A DNA stretch of 64,000 nucleotides from Vicingaceae bacterium (GCA_028245195.1 JAOKCF010000010.1:1-64000), one strand, 5' to 3'; counted from the first letter of the stretch, positions 53,292 to 63,237 are shown. Numbers and translations: made by a program. Notes: generated from the sequence alone by a model not told the origin.

Positions 53292-54892
53292 TTAGACAAC
53301 TTTTCGATAGCGCCTTGTACCACTATGTCGTCCTCGTTTACTACTTGGTAAAATACTTTTTCTCGAAACAAATTTCTTGCGATGGTTGCTTTTAATCGTT
53401 GTCTAATTATTACTTCCGATGTTGATGCCCCTTTTTCATCATAATCCACTCCTTTTCCCTCAGCAAAAATGTAAAACTCCTGCAACATGTCTGTAGAGAT
53501 CTTAAATTTCCGAGCAAAGTTTTCAGCTTCATAGGTTTTAATTAACGATTTCCTGTACTTATCCACATATTGAAAGCCAAACTGAAAAAATATTCCTTGA
53601 TAATTCAAACTACCTAAATAATACGAGCTACCTACAGTATCGATTGGAACAAAAATATCTGGCATTATTCCACCTCCACCATATACAATTCTTCCTCCTT
53701 TAGTTGTGTACTTCAAGGAATCTGGAAAATCAATGCTATCTGAGTTAAGTAATTCTCCATTATTGTAGCGCTCATATGCTTCGTTGTTATAATCTTCTAT
53801 TCCTCCCTCATAAGATTTTTGTATGCTTCTACCGGTGGGGGTGTAATACCTTGCAACTGTTAAGCGAACTCCAGAACCGTCGGGCCAATTCATCCCTTCT
53901 TGCACCAAACCTTTTCCGAACGAACGACGCCCAATTATAGTGCCTAGATCATTGTCCTGTAATGCTCCAGCAACTATTTCACTAGCAGAAGCAGACATCT
54001 CGTTTATTAAAACGGCAACTTTCACGTTCTCCAACTCTCCTTTGGAAGTGGCGAAAAACTCTCGTTTAGACCGTGCTTTGCCTTTGGTATATACAATTAA
54101 ATCTCCTTTAGGCAAAAACTCATCGCAAATGTCAATTGCAGAGTTCATGTACCCCCCTGTGTTATTTCTTAAGTCAAGAATCAATTTAGTCATCCCTTGC
54201 TTTTTCAGCGAGCGCATTGCTGACATAAACTCTGAATGGGTGTCTTTTGCAAACCGAAGGACCTTAACATATCCGGTTGAATCATTAATCATGTACTCTG
54301 CCTCGACACTATAAACAGGAATCTTATCTCTTCTAATTGCAAAGTCAATAGCATCCTTTGTTCCTTTTCGTTTAATTGCAACGTTTACGGTTGTTCCCTT
54401 TGGACCTTTCAACAATTTCACCACCTTGCTATTGTTAATCGTCTCACCTGTTACATTTTCTCCATCAACGGTAATAATTCTATCTCCAGCCATTATTCCT
54501 AACTCCTCAGACGGTCCCCCTGCCAATGCTTGAACAACAATAATAGTATCTTCTTGAATGCGAAACTCAATTCCAATGCCGTCAAACTCGCCTTCTAGTG
54601 GATCGTTCATTGCAGCATAATCTTGCTTTGGAATGTAATACGAATGTGGATCGAGATTCTGAAGAATTTCGCTAATTGTCTCCTCTACTATTTCTTGCGA
54701 ACGAACAGTATCAACGTAATCACTATTGATATAGCTAATAATCTGTTGCAACTTATCATTTTGTGTAAACTCTTTTTTCGAAAACAAAGCAGCTTCACTC
54801 TGCCCCTCCATGTTTTTGCCTAAATACACCCCGATTGCCAGTGCAACAGCAACAAAAATTGGCATTAGTATTAATAATCTATTTGATTTCAT
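53288..54892 (-). CDS. ctpA: C-terminal processing protease (S41)
   Basis: The 534-residue protein has a signal anchor (about 8-26) and a PDZ domain at about 75-165 (GIGIEFRIQEDTIIVVQALAGGPSEELGIMAGDRI, in pieces). The S41 catalytic domain has KLILDLRNNTGGYMNSAIDICDEFL, the catalytic Ser in NEMSASASEIVAGALQD and the general-base Lys in GRRSFGKGLVQ. A C-terminal region of 150 residues follows. It degrades or trims periplasmic proteins. It begins one base after the deaminase gene stop, in the same operon. Confidence 0.93.
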   Translation of the reverse strand: MKSNRLLILMPIFVAVALAIGVYLGKNMEGQSEAALFSKKEFTQNDKLQQIISYINSDYVDTVRSQEIVEETISEILQNLDPHSYYIPKQDYAAMNDPLEGEFDGIGIEFRIQEDTIIVVQALAGGPSEELGIMAGDRIITVDGENVTGETINNSKVVKLLKGPKGTTVNVAIKRKGTKDAIDFAIRRDKIPVYSVEAEYMINDSTGYVKVLRFAKDTHSEFMSAMRSLKKQGMTKLILDLRNNTGGYMNSAIDICDEFLPKGDLIVYTKGKARSKREFFATSKGELENVKVAVLINEMSASASEIVAGALQDNDLGTIIGRRSFGKGLVQEGMNWPDGSGVRLTVARYYTPTGRSIQKSYEGGIEDYNNEAYERYNNGELLNSDSIDFPDSLKYTTKGGRIVYGGGGIMPDIFVPIDTVGSSYYLGSLNYQGIFFQFGFQYVDKYRKSLIKTYEAENFARKFKISTDMLQEFYIFAEGKGVDYDEKGASTSEVIIRQRLKATIARNLFREKVFYQVVNEDDIVVQGAIEKLSN

Positions 54893-55339
54893 TTACTCTT
54901 GAATGTTAGGTATGTGTTCAATCTCAACTCCTGCTTTCTCCAAAAATTTTATCCCTGAGTCATCTTTGTAGGAGTTTAAATATACCACCCTCTTAATTCC
55001 AGACTGCAATACCAATTTACTGCATTCTCGACAAGGGGATAGTGTAATATAAAGCGTCGCTCCATTAGAATTGTTCGTGGATTTAGCAACTTTCATAATG
55101 GCATTCGCCTCAGCATGCAATACGTACCACTGTGTCTTGTTATTTTCATCTTCGCAGCAATTGTCAAAGCCTGTTGGAGTTCCGTTATATCCATCAGAAA
55201 TGATCATACTGTCTTTTACTATCAATGCTCCAACTTGCTTGCGTTCACAATGCGACAATGCCCCCCACTCCGCCGCCATACGCAAATAAGCTCGATCGTA
55301 ACGCAATTGCTTTTCTTTTGTTTTATAATCTATATTCAT
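54893..55339 (-). CDS. Deoxycytidylate deaminase-family protein
   Basis: The 148-residue zinc deaminase has the HAE motif (75-77, HAEANAI) and PCREC (102-106), the zinc-binding Cys pair, plus GYNGTPTGFDNCCEDENN, typical of dCMP deaminases. It converts dCMP to dUMP for thymidylate synthesis. ComE-type homologues are similar, but the TPTG loop favours dCMP. It is the upstream partner of the S41 gene, with no gap. Confidence 0.9.
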   Translation of the reverse strand: MNIDYKTKEKQLRYDRAYLRMAAEWGALSHCERKQVGALIVKDSMIISDGYNGTPTGFDNCCEDENNKTQWYVLHAEANAIMKVAKSTNNSNGATLYITLSPCRECSKLVLQSGIKRVVYLNSYKDDSGIKFLEKAGVEIEHIPNIQE

Positions 55340-55423
55340 TTTTTTCCTTTTTGTTGTTAATGTGAGCGGAATCGAAGAAAGAGTTTCATAGGTATAGATT
55401 TCAACTGTCGGTCAATGGTCCCA

Positions 55424-56008
55424 TTAATTTTGAACTTCAGAATTCTCAATATACCGCACAACTGTTTCGGCAAAATTTTCATGCTCCAATTTCTGTATTT
55501 TTTTTGCCAACTCCTCTACCGTTTGTCCTTCGGCGACAGAGCACTTAGCTTGGAAAATAATTTCTCCTTTATCAAATTCATTATTTACTAGGTGAATCGT
55601 AATTCCGCTTTCATTTTCACCTGCTTCAATTACAGCATTGTGCACATTTTCGCCAAACATTCCTTTTCCTCCAAACTTTGGAAGTAAAGAAGGGTGTAAA
55701 TTAAAAATTTTGTTGTTGTACGCACCTACAACATCTGCTTCTACCTTTCTCAGAAACCCTGCTAAAACTATCCATTCAATCTTTCGCTGCTTTAAAAATG
55801 AAACTATTTTAGTGCTATCAGAAAAATCTTGATTCGAAAAATAAAAAATAGGAACGCTATTTTTTTCAGCTACTTCGTAGATTCCCGCAACTTTCTTATT
55901 GGTTAACAAACAGTCAACCTGAACGTCTGGTTGTAAATCATTTGTAAAAGCAAGGATTCTGTCGGCATTACTTCCCGCACCTGAAGCAAAAATGGCTATT
56001 TTGGACAT
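55424..56008 (-). CDS. purN: Phosphoribosylglycinamide formyltransferase
   Basis: The 194-residue protein transfers a formyl group from 10-formyl-THF to GAR in purine synthesis. It has the N-terminal phosphate loop IAIFASGAGSNADRI (4-18), LAGFLRKVEADVV, NLHPSLLPKFGGKGMFG with the catalytic Asn-His pair, and ESGITIHLVNNEFDKGEIIFQ with the catalytic Asp. Length is normal. A TAAATTTG box lies 17 bases upstream. Confidence 0.94.
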   Translation of the reverse strand: MSKIAIFASGAGSNADRILAFTNDLQPDVQVDCLLTNKKVAGIYEVAEKNSVPIFYFSNQDFSDSTKIVSFLKQRKIEWIVLAGFLRKVEADVVGAYNNKIFNLHPSLLPKFGGKGMFGENVHNAVIEAGENESGITIHLVNNEFDKGEIIFQAKCSVAEGQTVEELAKKIQKLEHENFAETVVRYIENSEVQN

Positions 56009-56025
56009 GTAAAAAAATCAAAACC

Positions 56026-56033
56026 CAAATTTA
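56026..56033 (-). promoter_or_regulatory. -7 box TAAATTTG for purN
   Basis: An exact TAnnTTTG match on the minus strand, 17 bases before the purN ATG. It lies in the short divergent gap with the deiodinase-like gene. Confidence 0.55.
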
Positions 56034-56047
56034 GTTTAAATCGCTCT

Positions 56048-56725
56048 GTGAGTAAAACAAATCAACCAAAAGAAGGCTTTAAATTTTTTGAGGCAAATAA
56101 CTTCAACGAAGACCAAGTCATAGACAGAAGCGCTCAGTTTTTTCATGAATTGAATGGCAGGCGCTCTATCAGAGAGTTTGCTGACAAAAAAATTCCTGAA
56201 GGAGTAATTGAAAACATCATAAAAACAGCATCAACCGCACCATCTGGAGCGCACAAACAACCTTGGTTTTTTGCAGTAGTTACCTCTATAGAAGTGAAGA
56301 AAAAAATTCGAGATGCTGCAGAAAAAGAAGAATACGAGAACTATAATGGACGAATGAGTGATGAGTGGCTAAAAGATTTAGAAAAGTTTGATACTAATTG
56401 GAAAAAACCTTTCTTGGAAATTGCCCCAGCGTTAATTGTTATTTTCAAGCAAACGTATGAAGATACAATAGAAGGGAAAGCTAAAAATTATTATGTGAAC
56501 GAATCGGTAGGAATTGCCGCTGGAATGCTCATTTCTGCAATTCATCATGCTGGTTTAGTTACCTTAACTCATACTCCAAGCCCTCTTAATTTTTTAGCAG
56601 AACTACTTAGCAGACCAAAAAATGAAAAACCATACCTTCTGCTTCCTATTGGATTTCCTTCAAAAGAAGCACAAGTTCCTTTGCTTGAAAGAAAGACTCT
56701 GACTGAGGTGATGAAAGAATATTGA
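56048..56725 (+). CDS. Iodotyrosine-deiodinase-like flavoprotein (nitroreductase fold)
   Basis: GTG 56048 begins 225 residues. NGRRSIREFADKKIP (36-50) and STAPSGAHKQPWFFAVV (62-78) form the FMN site. KEEYENYNGRMSDEWLKDL and TNWKKPFLEIAP carry Glu95, Tyr99 and Lys120, which align in spacing with human iodotyrosine deiodinase Glu157, Tyr161 and Lys182, the residues that clamp the halotyrosine amino acid (from memory). LLPIGFPSKEAQVP ends the core. It probably removes halogen from halotyrosines reductively, or acts on a similar phenol; bacterial members are known. Ordinary nitroreductases lack the lid triad. It diverges from purN. Confidence 0.82.
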   Translation: MSKTNQPKEGFKFFEANNFNEDQVIDRSAQFFHELNGRRSIREFADKKIPEGVIENIIKTASTAPSGAHKQPWFFAVVTSIEVKKKIRDAAEKEEYENYNGRMSDEWLKDLEKFDTNWKKPFLEIAPALIVIFKQTYEDTIEGKAKNYYVNESVGIAAGMLISAIHHAGLVTLTHTPSPLNFLAELLSRPKNEKPYLLLPIGFPSKEAQVPLLERKTLTEVMKEY

Positions 56726-56895
56726 TAAAAGACGAAGTAAAAATTAAACCCAAAAAACTAATAAAACTCAGTTTGTAAACCTTCGCATAATTATGATGTG
56801 GGGGCAATAATTAATTATTAATCTTGTAGTGAAAATAAATTTTGATATTCTTTCAAGAAGGATTTTCTTTGCAACTTAAATTAAAATTAGAAAAG
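56726..56895. other. Leader region of acpP
   Basis: 170 bases between the deiodinase-like gene and acpP. A TTTG at 56772-56775 and AT-rich boxes are present, but none matches TAnnTTTG at the right spacing. An upstream in-frame ATG (56842) would add 18 hydrophobic residues to ACP and is rejected as start. Confidence 0.4.
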
Positions 56896-57132
56896 ATGGC
56901 AGATACAGCATCAAGAGTAAAAGCAATTATCGTTGATAAATTAGGCGTTGAAGAAAGTGAAGTAACAGCAGAAGCTAGTTTCACAAATGATTTAGGTGCC
57001 GATTCATTAGACACAGTTGAGTTAATAATGGAATTCGAAAAGGAATTCAACATCGCTATTCCTGACGACCAAGCAGAAAAAATTGCAACCGTAAGTGACG
57101 CAACTACTTACATTGAAGCAAACGGTAAATAA
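56896..57132 (+). CDS. acpP: Acyl carrier protein
   Basis: From ATG 56896 the protein is 78 residues, standard ACP length. [18 protein letters not shown] contains Ser37, which receives the 4'-phosphopantetheine. The protein is acidic, with four short helices. It is followed by fabF after 15 bases and then rnc, the classic acpP-fabF-rnc string. Confidence 0.97.
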   Translation: MADTASRVKAIIVDKLGVEESEVTAEASFTNDLGADSLDTVELIMEFEKEFNIAIPDDQAEKIATVSDATTYIEANGK

Positions 57133-57147
57133 TTAATTCTCTACACA

Positions 57148-58395
57148 ATGGAGTTGAAGAGAGTTGTTGTAACCGGACTTGGCGCAATTACGCCAATTGG
57201 AAACACCGTTGAAGAGTATTGGAACGCATTGTTAGATGGGAGGAGCGGCGCTGCTCCCATCACTCAATTCGATGCTTCCTTATTTAAGACTCAATTTGCC
57301 TGCGAAGTAAAAAATTACGATCCAAACGATTTTTTTGACAGAAAGGAAGCGCGTAAGCTCGACCTTTTTGCTCAGTATGCCATGATTGCTGCTGATCAAG
57401 CTATTGCTGATTCAGGGCTAGACATGGATGCTGTTGATAAAGATCGATTCGGTGTAATCTGGGGTGCAGGTATAGGAGGTTTAAAAACTTTTCAAGACGA
57501 GGCTGTCGCTTTTGGAGCCGGAGACGGCACTCCTCGATTCAATCCATTCTTTATTCCTAAGATGATTGCAGATATTGCACCAGGCCATATCTCAATTAAA
57601 CATGGATTAAGAGGTCCAAACTTTACCACGGTCTCAGCTTGCGCATCTAGTACCAACGCCATTATTGATGCCGTTACCTATATTCGATTAGGTAAAATGA
57701 ATCTTTGTGTAGCAGGAGGGTCTGAAGCTGCAGTTACTGAAGCTGGAATTGGAGGGTTTAATGCCCTTCAGGCACTTTCTAAAAGAAACGACAATCCAAC
57801 AACAGCCTCTAGACCCTTTGACAAGGACAGAGATGGTTTTGTGTTAGGTGATGGTGGTGGTTCTCTTATTCTAGAAGAGTACGAGCATGCTAAGGCTCGT
57901 GGGGCAAAAATTTATGCTGAAGTTGTAGGAAGTGGTCTTTCAGCTGATGCTTATCACATGACTGCTCCGCACCCTGATGGTCTAGGAGCAATGAACGTGA
58001 TGAAATATGCCTTAGAAGATGCAGGCATGAAGCCGGAAGACATTGATTACATTAATGTACATGGGACATCAACTCCACTTGGAGACGTAGCAGAGTCAAA
58101 AGCGATTCTTGGCGTATTTGGAGAACATTCGTATAATTTAAACATTAGCTCAACGAAGTCCATGACTGGTCACCTTTTAGGTGCAGCAGGAATTATTGAA
58201 GCTATTGCATGTATATTATCTGTTAAAAACGACATCGTGCCTCCAACCATTAATCACTTTACCGATGATGAAGCTTTTGATCCAAAGCTCAACTTTACTT
58301 TTAATAAAGCTCAAAAACGAGTAGTTAGGGCCGCACTAAGTAATACATTCGGGTTTGGTGGACATAATGCTTCTGCAATTTTCAAAAAAATATAA
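57148..58395 (+). CDS. fabF: 3-oxoacyl-ACP synthase II
   Basis: The 415-residue condensing enzyme has the nucleophile Cys165 in TTVSACASSTNAI, His in INVHGTSTPLGD and His in TKSMTGHLLGAAGIIEA, giving the Cys-His-His triad. The opening RVVVTGLGAITPIG and the terminal SNTFGFGGHNASAIF are typical. It elongates acyl-ACP with malonyl-ACP. It lies between acpP and rnc. Confidence 0.97.
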   Translation: MELKRVVVTGLGAITPIGNTVEEYWNALLDGRSGAAPITQFDASLFKTQFACEVKNYDPNDFFDRKEARKLDLFAQYAMIAADQAIADSGLDMDAVDKDRFGVIWGAGIGGLKTFQDEAVAFGAGDGTPRFNPFFIPKMIADIAPGHISIKHGLRGPNFTTVSACASSTNAIIDAVTYIRLGKMNLCVAGGSEAAVTEAGIGGFNALQALSKRNDNPTTASRPFDKDRDGFVLGDGGGSLILEEYEHAKARGAKIYAEVVGSGLSADAYHMTAPHPDGLGAMNVMKYALEDAGMKPEDIDYINVHGTSTPLGDVAESKAILGVFGEHSYNLNISSTKSMTGHLLGAAGIIEAIACILSVKNDIVPPTINHFTDDEAFDPKLNFTFNKAQKRVVRAALSNTFGFGGHNASAIFKKI

Positions 58396-58398
58396 GTC

Positions 58399-59106
58399 TT
58401 GAGCCTTTTTAAAGGGATAAAATATTTTCTTCTTTCTGACAATAGCAAACAAAAAACCTTACGGCAAATCCTTGGGTTTTATCCTAGAAACTTTTCACTA
58501 TACGATCAAGCTTTTACACATAAATCTATTGTAAACGATGGTAAGGATAACGACAAAGTTAGTAATGAACGACTTGAGTTTTTAGGAGATGCCATCCTTG
58601 GATCAATTGTAGCGGAATATTTTTTTCAAAAATTTCCCTATGAAGATGAGGGATTCTTAACTAAAATACGATCAAAATTAGTTAGTCGGGATTTCTTAAA
58701 TCAACTATCAGTAGATATAGGACTTGATACATTCCTTGAAACATCTGTTAATTTATATCGTTCTAAATCAATTTTTGGAGATGCGTTTGAGGCGCTTATT
58801 GGTGCAATCTATTTAGATAAAGGTTACGAACAGTGTAAGAAGTTTGTTGTCAATAAAATTATTAAAGATTATGTGGATGTTGACGAGTTGCTTGCAACTG
58901 AAACAAACTTCAAAAGCAAGCTAATTGAATACTCTCAAAGTAAAAAAATGAACTACAAATTTCAGACTATAGCTGTAGAAACTGAAAGTATTAAATTTTT
59001 TAAGTGTGAACTTTTCATTGGCACAGGAGAGGCAATAGTTGGAGAAGGCAACTCAAAAAAAAGAGCCGAACAGGAAGCTGCTCGACTCTTTTTTGAAAAA
59101 TTTTAA
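58399..59106 (+). CDS. rnc: Ribonuclease III
   Basis: TTG 58399 starts 235 residues, three bases behind the fabF stop. The nuclease signature NERLEFLGDAILG is at about 55-67, with the second acidic site in DAFEALIGAIYLDKG. The dsRNA-binding domain occupies the last 70 residues (NFKSKLIEYSQSK ... EGNSKKRAEQEAARLFFEKF). It processes rRNA and other double-stranded RNA. No alternative ATG fits the N-terminus. Confidence 0.95.
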   Translation: MSLFKGIKYFLLSDNSKQKTLRQILGFYPRNFSLYDQAFTHKSIVNDGKDNDKVSNERLEFLGDAILGSIVAEYFFQKFPYEDEGFLTKIRSKLVSRDFLNQLSVDIGLDTFLETSVNLYRSKSIFGDAFEALIGAIYLDKGYEQCKKFVVNKIIKDYVDVDELLATETNFKSKLIEYSQSKKMNYKFQTIAVETESIKFFKCELFIGTGEAIVGEGNSKKRAEQEAARLFFEKF

Positions 59107-59112
59107 AGGCTT

Positions 59113-60102
59113 TTATTTCAACTCTGCCAGCATATCCTTCAGTTCTGTAATAATATCCACCTCAACAGAATCTATTTTTTTTAATTCAGCAAGATCGTAG
59201 GTAATCCAGTCACCTATATGGATAAGATATAAAGCTTGTTGAATTTTTCCCTTTCCTTTAGCAAAAATCTCGTTTACATTGCTTGTATACTTTCCAGCAA
59301 CCTCGATTGATTTTTCAATTCGAGCTGTGTTTCTATGGTACTCGTCATTTGATCTAAAAAATACGACTGACAAATCTTCGTTTTTTGTTCTCCATCCAAC
59401 CAATTCGTTGTGATTCATTTCAGGAATAACATGGTGAGAGGATAACATTTTAGAGTTTTCAGCAATTTGCTGTCTAAAACGAACCGCAACACCTTCCATA
59501 GGAGCTTCTGTATAAATTATTGGAAACGTTCCGTGTAATTTGTTGGCTACTTTCATGGCCTCTGATTGAATGGAGTTTTCTTCTTTATCCATCAATTGAA
59601 TTGCACTTTCTACTTCTCCAATAAAATAATCGCTTATTAAACCATATTGATTCAGTACAAAAAACAATTGAGGAAAAGATAATCCAAAAGCCGCTCTTGG
59701 AGGAAGACCTCCTCTGATTTGAATCATATTGTGATTCCTCTCTGTTGCTAACTCTCCAAATTTACCACCACCGGTAATAATCGCAATCTCTGCCCCTTTA
59801 TCGTAAGCTTGTTGATACATTTCAAGTGTTTCTTCTGTATTTCCAGAGTAAGAACAACAAATCACTAACGTATCTTGGTTCACAAAAGATGGTATTTTAT
59901 AGTCCTTATTGATGGTAATTGGCAGCGCACATTGCCCACTTACCAATTGACTAATAATCGTTCCACCTATACCCGAACCCCCTAGTCCACAAATTAATAC
60001 GTTCATTAAAGAGTTGTCCGCATTTAGAAAGTCAGATTTAATACCTACTCCCATTGCCTCTTTTAAATGAGAAGTAAAACCTGCAATTAATTTATCCATC
60101 AT
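59113..60102 (-). CDS. Bifunctional phosphoglucose/phosphomannose isomerase (SIS domain)
   Basis: The 329-residue protein has a tandem SIS fold: VLICGLGGSGIGGTIISQLV (36-55), CSYSGNTEETLEMYQQA and ITGGGKFGELA in the first half, and RFRQQIAENSKMLSSHHVIPEMNHNELVGW in the second, with the Glu-His catalytic pair of the PGI/PMI family. It interconverts fructose-6-phosphate with glucose-6- and mannose-6-phosphate. Smaller than canonical PGI (about 550). An ATG one codon in is equally possible. It converges on rnc and diverges from lysS. Confidence 0.9.
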   Translation of the reverse strand: MMDKLIAGFTSHLKEAMGVGIKSDFLNADNSLMNVLICGLGGSGIGGTIISQLVSGQCALPITINKDYKIPSFVNQDTLVICCSYSGNTEETLEMYQQAYDKGAEIAIITGGGKFGELATERNHNMIQIRGGLPPRAAFGLSFPQLFFVLNQYGLISDYFIGEVESAIQLMDKEENSIQSEAMKVANKLHGTFPIIYTEAPMEGVAVRFRQQIAENSKMLSSHHVIPEMNHNELVGWRTKNEDLSVVFFRSNDEYHRNTARIEKSIEVAGKYTSNVNEIFAKGKGKIQQALYLIHIGDWITYDLAELKKIDSVEVDIITELKDMLAELK

Positions 60103-60197
60103 AGCTATTCAATTTTAAGAAGTGCAAAGTAACCAAAAAAAGCTCCACATTGAGCAAACTAAGGAGTTAACGCCACCTTTTTTAAGCCACTTAATAT

Positions 60198-60205
60198 TAT
60201 CTTTG
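60198..60205 (+). promoter_or_regulatory. -7 box TATCTTTG for lysS
   Basis: An exact TAnnTTTG match identical to the rseP box, 18 bases before ATG 60224. It argues against the longer frame from 60122. Confidence 0.65.
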
Positions 60206-60223
60206 CCGACAAATTTTGTCATT

Positions 60224-61930
60224 ATGAGTATTGGACTAACAGAACAGGAGAAAGTAAGAAGAGTAACTTTAAAGCGGCTGATCGATTTAGGCATAAATCC
60301 TTACCCCGCAGAACTCTTTCCAATCAACACAAATTCGAAAGAAATCAAAGAAGGCTATAAGGAAGCTGAAAATAACTTTCAAGAGGTTGTTGTGGCAGGC
60401 CGTTTCATGAGTAAACGAATCATGGGTAAAGCCTCATTTGCAGAGATTCAAGATGCTTATGGAAAAATTCAAATATACATCAACAGAGATGAAATTTGCA
60501 CAGGGGAAGACAAAACAATGTATAACGATGTATTCAAGAAGTACCTTGATATTGGTGATATTGTTGGGGTTAAAGGAAAAGTATTTAAAACTCAGGTAGG
60601 AGAAATTTCGGTTCATGCAACAGAATTAATTCTCTTGACTAAGTCGTTGCGCCCATTGCCAATTGTCAAAACAGATAGCGATGGTAAAACACACGATGCT
60701 TTTACTGACCCTGAGCAAAGGTATCGCCAGCGATATACCGACCTGATTGTGAACCCTCATGTTAAGGAGGCCTTTATAAAAAGAACAAAGCTGACTAACT
60801 CTATGCGGCAGTTTTTGAATCATAAGGGTTATTTAGAGGTTGAAACCCCAATTTTGCAACCCATTTATGGAGGAGCAGCAGCTCGTCCGTTTAAAACGCA
60901 CCACAATACACTGGACATGACTTTGTATTTAAGAATTGCCAACGAACTTTACCTTAAAAAGCTAATTGTTGGTGGGTTTGACGGAGTTTACGAGTTTGCA
61001 AAAGATTTTAGAAATGAAGGGATGAGCCGCTTCCACAATCCTGAGTTTACCCAAATGGAACTTTATGTAGCCTACAAAGATTACTATTGGATGATGGATT
61101 TGGTTGAGGAGATGGTAGAAAAGATTGCACTTGACATCCACGGGAAAACCGAGGTACAGGTAAGAAAAAATACAATTAATTTTCAGCGTCCTTGGAAACG
61201 TTACACCATGTACGAGGCTATTGAGCATTTTACTGGAGTGGATATTTCTGAAATGAATGAAGCGGAATTAAGAATTACTGCAGAAAAGTTAGAAGTGCCA
61301 ATTGATGAAACAATGGGACGAGGAAAGCTGATAGATGAAATTTTTGGTGAAAAGTGTGAGCCTCTTTTAATTCAACCTACCTTTATTACTGACTATCCGG
61401 TAGAAATGTCCCCTTTAGCTAAAAAACATCGTTCTAAAGAGGGATTGGTGGAGCGATTTGAAGCGGTATGTAACGGCAAGGAGATTTGCAATGCTTTTAC
61501 CGAACTAAATGACCCCATTGATCAAAGAGCTAGGTTTGAAGAGCAATTAGAACTTGGAAAAAGAGGAGATGATGAAGCCATGATTTTAGATGAGGATTTT
61601 TTAAGAGCCATCGAAATTGGAATGCCTCCAACATCTGGTCTGGGTATAGGAATTGACCGGTTGGCTATGATTATGACCAACTCAAACTCTATTCAAGATG
61701 TCTTATTCTTTCCTCAAATGAGACCAGAAAAGAAGGCTATTGAAATGAGTGACTCGGAAAAAACAATTTTTGAAGTCCTGAAAAAAGAAGGGAACTTAGA
61801 AATTGCAGATTTAAAAGAAAAAGCGGGATTGAGTGGAAAGCAGTGGGATAAAGGCCTGAAAGGACTTACAAAATTGGGCCTAACCAAAGTGGAAGTAAAT
61901 GGGGACACAAAAACTATTTGTCTAAAATAG
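60224..61930 (+). CDS. lysS: Lysyl-tRNA synthetase, class II
   Basis: ATG 60224 gives 568 residues; the in-frame ATG at 60122 would add 34 non-conserved residues and precedes the promoter. The N-terminal OB domain ([23 protein letters not shown], in pieces) binds the anticodon. Class II motif 2 is [18 protein letters not shown] and motif 3 is [13 protein letters not shown]. About 70 extra residues follow the core ([20 protein letters not shown] ... [10 protein letters not shown]), a winged-helix-like tail seen in Bacteroidota LysS. The enzyme charges tRNA-Lys. Confidence 0.96.
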   Translation: MSIGLTEQEKVRRVTLKRLIDLGINPYPAELFPINTNSKEIKEGYKEAENNFQEVVVAGRFMSKRIMGKASFAEIQDAYGKIQIYINRDEICTGEDKTMYNDVFKKYLDIGDIVGVKGKVFKTQVGEISVHATELILLTKSLRPLPIVKTDSDGKTHDAFTDPEQRYRQRYTDLIVNPHVKEAFIKRTKLTNSMRQFLNHKGYLEVETPILQPIYGGAAARPFKTHHNTLDMTLYLRIANELYLKKLIVGGFDGVYEFAKDFRNEGMSRFHNPEFTQMELYVAYKDYYWMMDLVEEMVEKIALDIHGKTEVQVRKNTINFQRPWKRYTMYEAIEHFTGVDISEMNEAELRITAEKLEVPIDETMGRGKLIDEIFGEKCEPLLIQPTFITDYPVEMSPLAKKHRSKEGLVERFEAVCNGKEICNAFTELNDPIDQRARFEEQLELGKRGDDEAMILDEDFLRAIEIGMPPTSGLGIGIDRLAMIMTNSNSIQDVLFFPQMRPEKKAIEMSDSEKTIFEVLKKEGNLEIADLKEKAGLSGKQWDKGLKGLTKLGLTKVEVNGDTKTICLK

Positions 61931-61988
61931 CGAATTAATAACATTTGCTTAAATTAGAAGACTGACCACCAAACAAAAACAGAATACA

Positions 61989-63152
61989 TTGGGAAAAAAA
62001 GAGATTAAATCAGTTAAATACGGATTAGAAAAAATATTTGAAGGTGCGCAAGACTTTTTGCCGCTTTTAGGTACTGATTACGTAGAATTTTATGTGGGTA
62101 ATGCAAAACAGGCTGCTCACTTCTACAAAACGGCTTTTGGCTTTCAATCTTACGCTTATAAAGGTCTTGAGACCGGAAGTAAGGATTCTGTATCATATGT
62201 TTTAAAACAAGACAAAATAAGGTTGGTGCTTACTACACCTCTTAATTCTAAAAGCCCTATCAATGAGCATATTGTAAAACACGGTGACGGGGTTAAGGTT
62301 GTTGCTTTGTGGGTTGAAGATGCTCGAAAATCATACGAAGAAACTACTACTCGAGGAGCCAAATCATACCAAGATCCAAAAGTTGAGAAAGATGAGCATG
62401 GCGAAGTTGTAACGGCAGGTATTTACACTTACGGCGAAACAGTTCACATGTTTGTAGAACGTAAAAATTACACTGGTACGTTCATGCCAGGATTTGAAAA
62501 ATGGGTGTCTGACTATAATCCAGAACCGACTGGCTTAAAATACATTGACCATATGGTTGGAAATGTTGGTTGGAACGAAATGAACACTTGGGTAAAATAC
62601 TATGAAGACGTAATGGGCTTCGTGAATTTCCTATCGTTTGATGATAAACAAATTCATACCGAATACTCTGCCCTAATGAGTAAGGTAATGAGTAACGGAA
62701 ATGGTAGAATTAAATTTCCAATTAACGAGCCAGCTGAAGGAAAGAAAAAATCTCAAATTGAAGAGTACTTAGACTTTTACGAAGGCCCAGGTGTGCAGCA
62801 TATTGCAATTGCGACGGATGACATTTTAACCACGGTGGCAGATTTAAGATCTAGGGGAATTGAGTTTTTATCTACTCCTCCTGATGATTATTATCGATCT
62901 GTTCCAGGTCGTTTAGCCGAATTTAGCCACGAGTTAAAAGAAGACATTGAGAAATTGAAAGGTTTAGGAATAATGATTGATGCTGATGAAGAAGGATATT
63001 TACTACAGATCTTTACAAAACCAGTAGAAGATAGACCAACACTTTTCTTTGAAATAATTCAAAGAATGGGAGCTAGAGGCTTCGGAGCGGGCAATTTTAA
63101 AGCTTTGTTTGAATCTATTGAAAGGGAGCAAGCAAAAAGAGGTACGCTATAG
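61989..63152 (+). CDS. hppD: 4-hydroxyphenylpyruvate dioxygenase
   Basis: TTG 61989 starts 387 residues. The two VOC modules are FLPLLGTDYVEFYVGNAKQ near residue 25 and LKYIDHMVGNVGWNEM near 182. The Fe(II) ligands are His in YIDHMV, His in GVQHIAIATDD and Glu in LFFEIIQRMG. It turns 4-hydroxyphenylpyruvate into homogentisate in tyrosine breakdown. No other gene of the pathway adjoins, although an FAH-fold protein is at 23.2 kb. The stop is 85 bases from the epimerase, which is on the opposite strand. Confidence 0.95.
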   Translation: MGKKEIKSVKYGLEKIFEGAQDFLPLLGTDYVEFYVGNAKQAAHFYKTAFGFQSYAYKGLETGSKDSVSYVLKQDKIRLVLTTPLNSKSPINEHIVKHGDGVKVVALWVEDARKSYEETTTRGAKSYQDPKVEKDEHGEVVTAGIYTYGETVHMFVERKNYTGTFMPGFEKWVSDYNPEPTGLKYIDHMVGNVGWNEMNTWVKYYEDVMGFVNFLSFDDKQIHTEYSALMSKVMSNGNGRIKFPINEPAEGKKKSQIEEYLDFYEGPGVQHIAIATDDILTTVADLRSRGIEFLSTPPDDYYRSVPGRLAEFSHELKEDIEKLKGLGIMIDADEEGYLLQIFTKPVEDRPTLFFEIIQRMGARGFGAGNFKALFESIEREQAKRGTL

Positions 63153-63237
63153 ATATTATTTTAATCTTGATAATTGTTTTATTTCTCTTGTATATTCTAT
63201 CCTGCCTTCAAATCTGCAGAAAGCTTCAGGTTAATGG

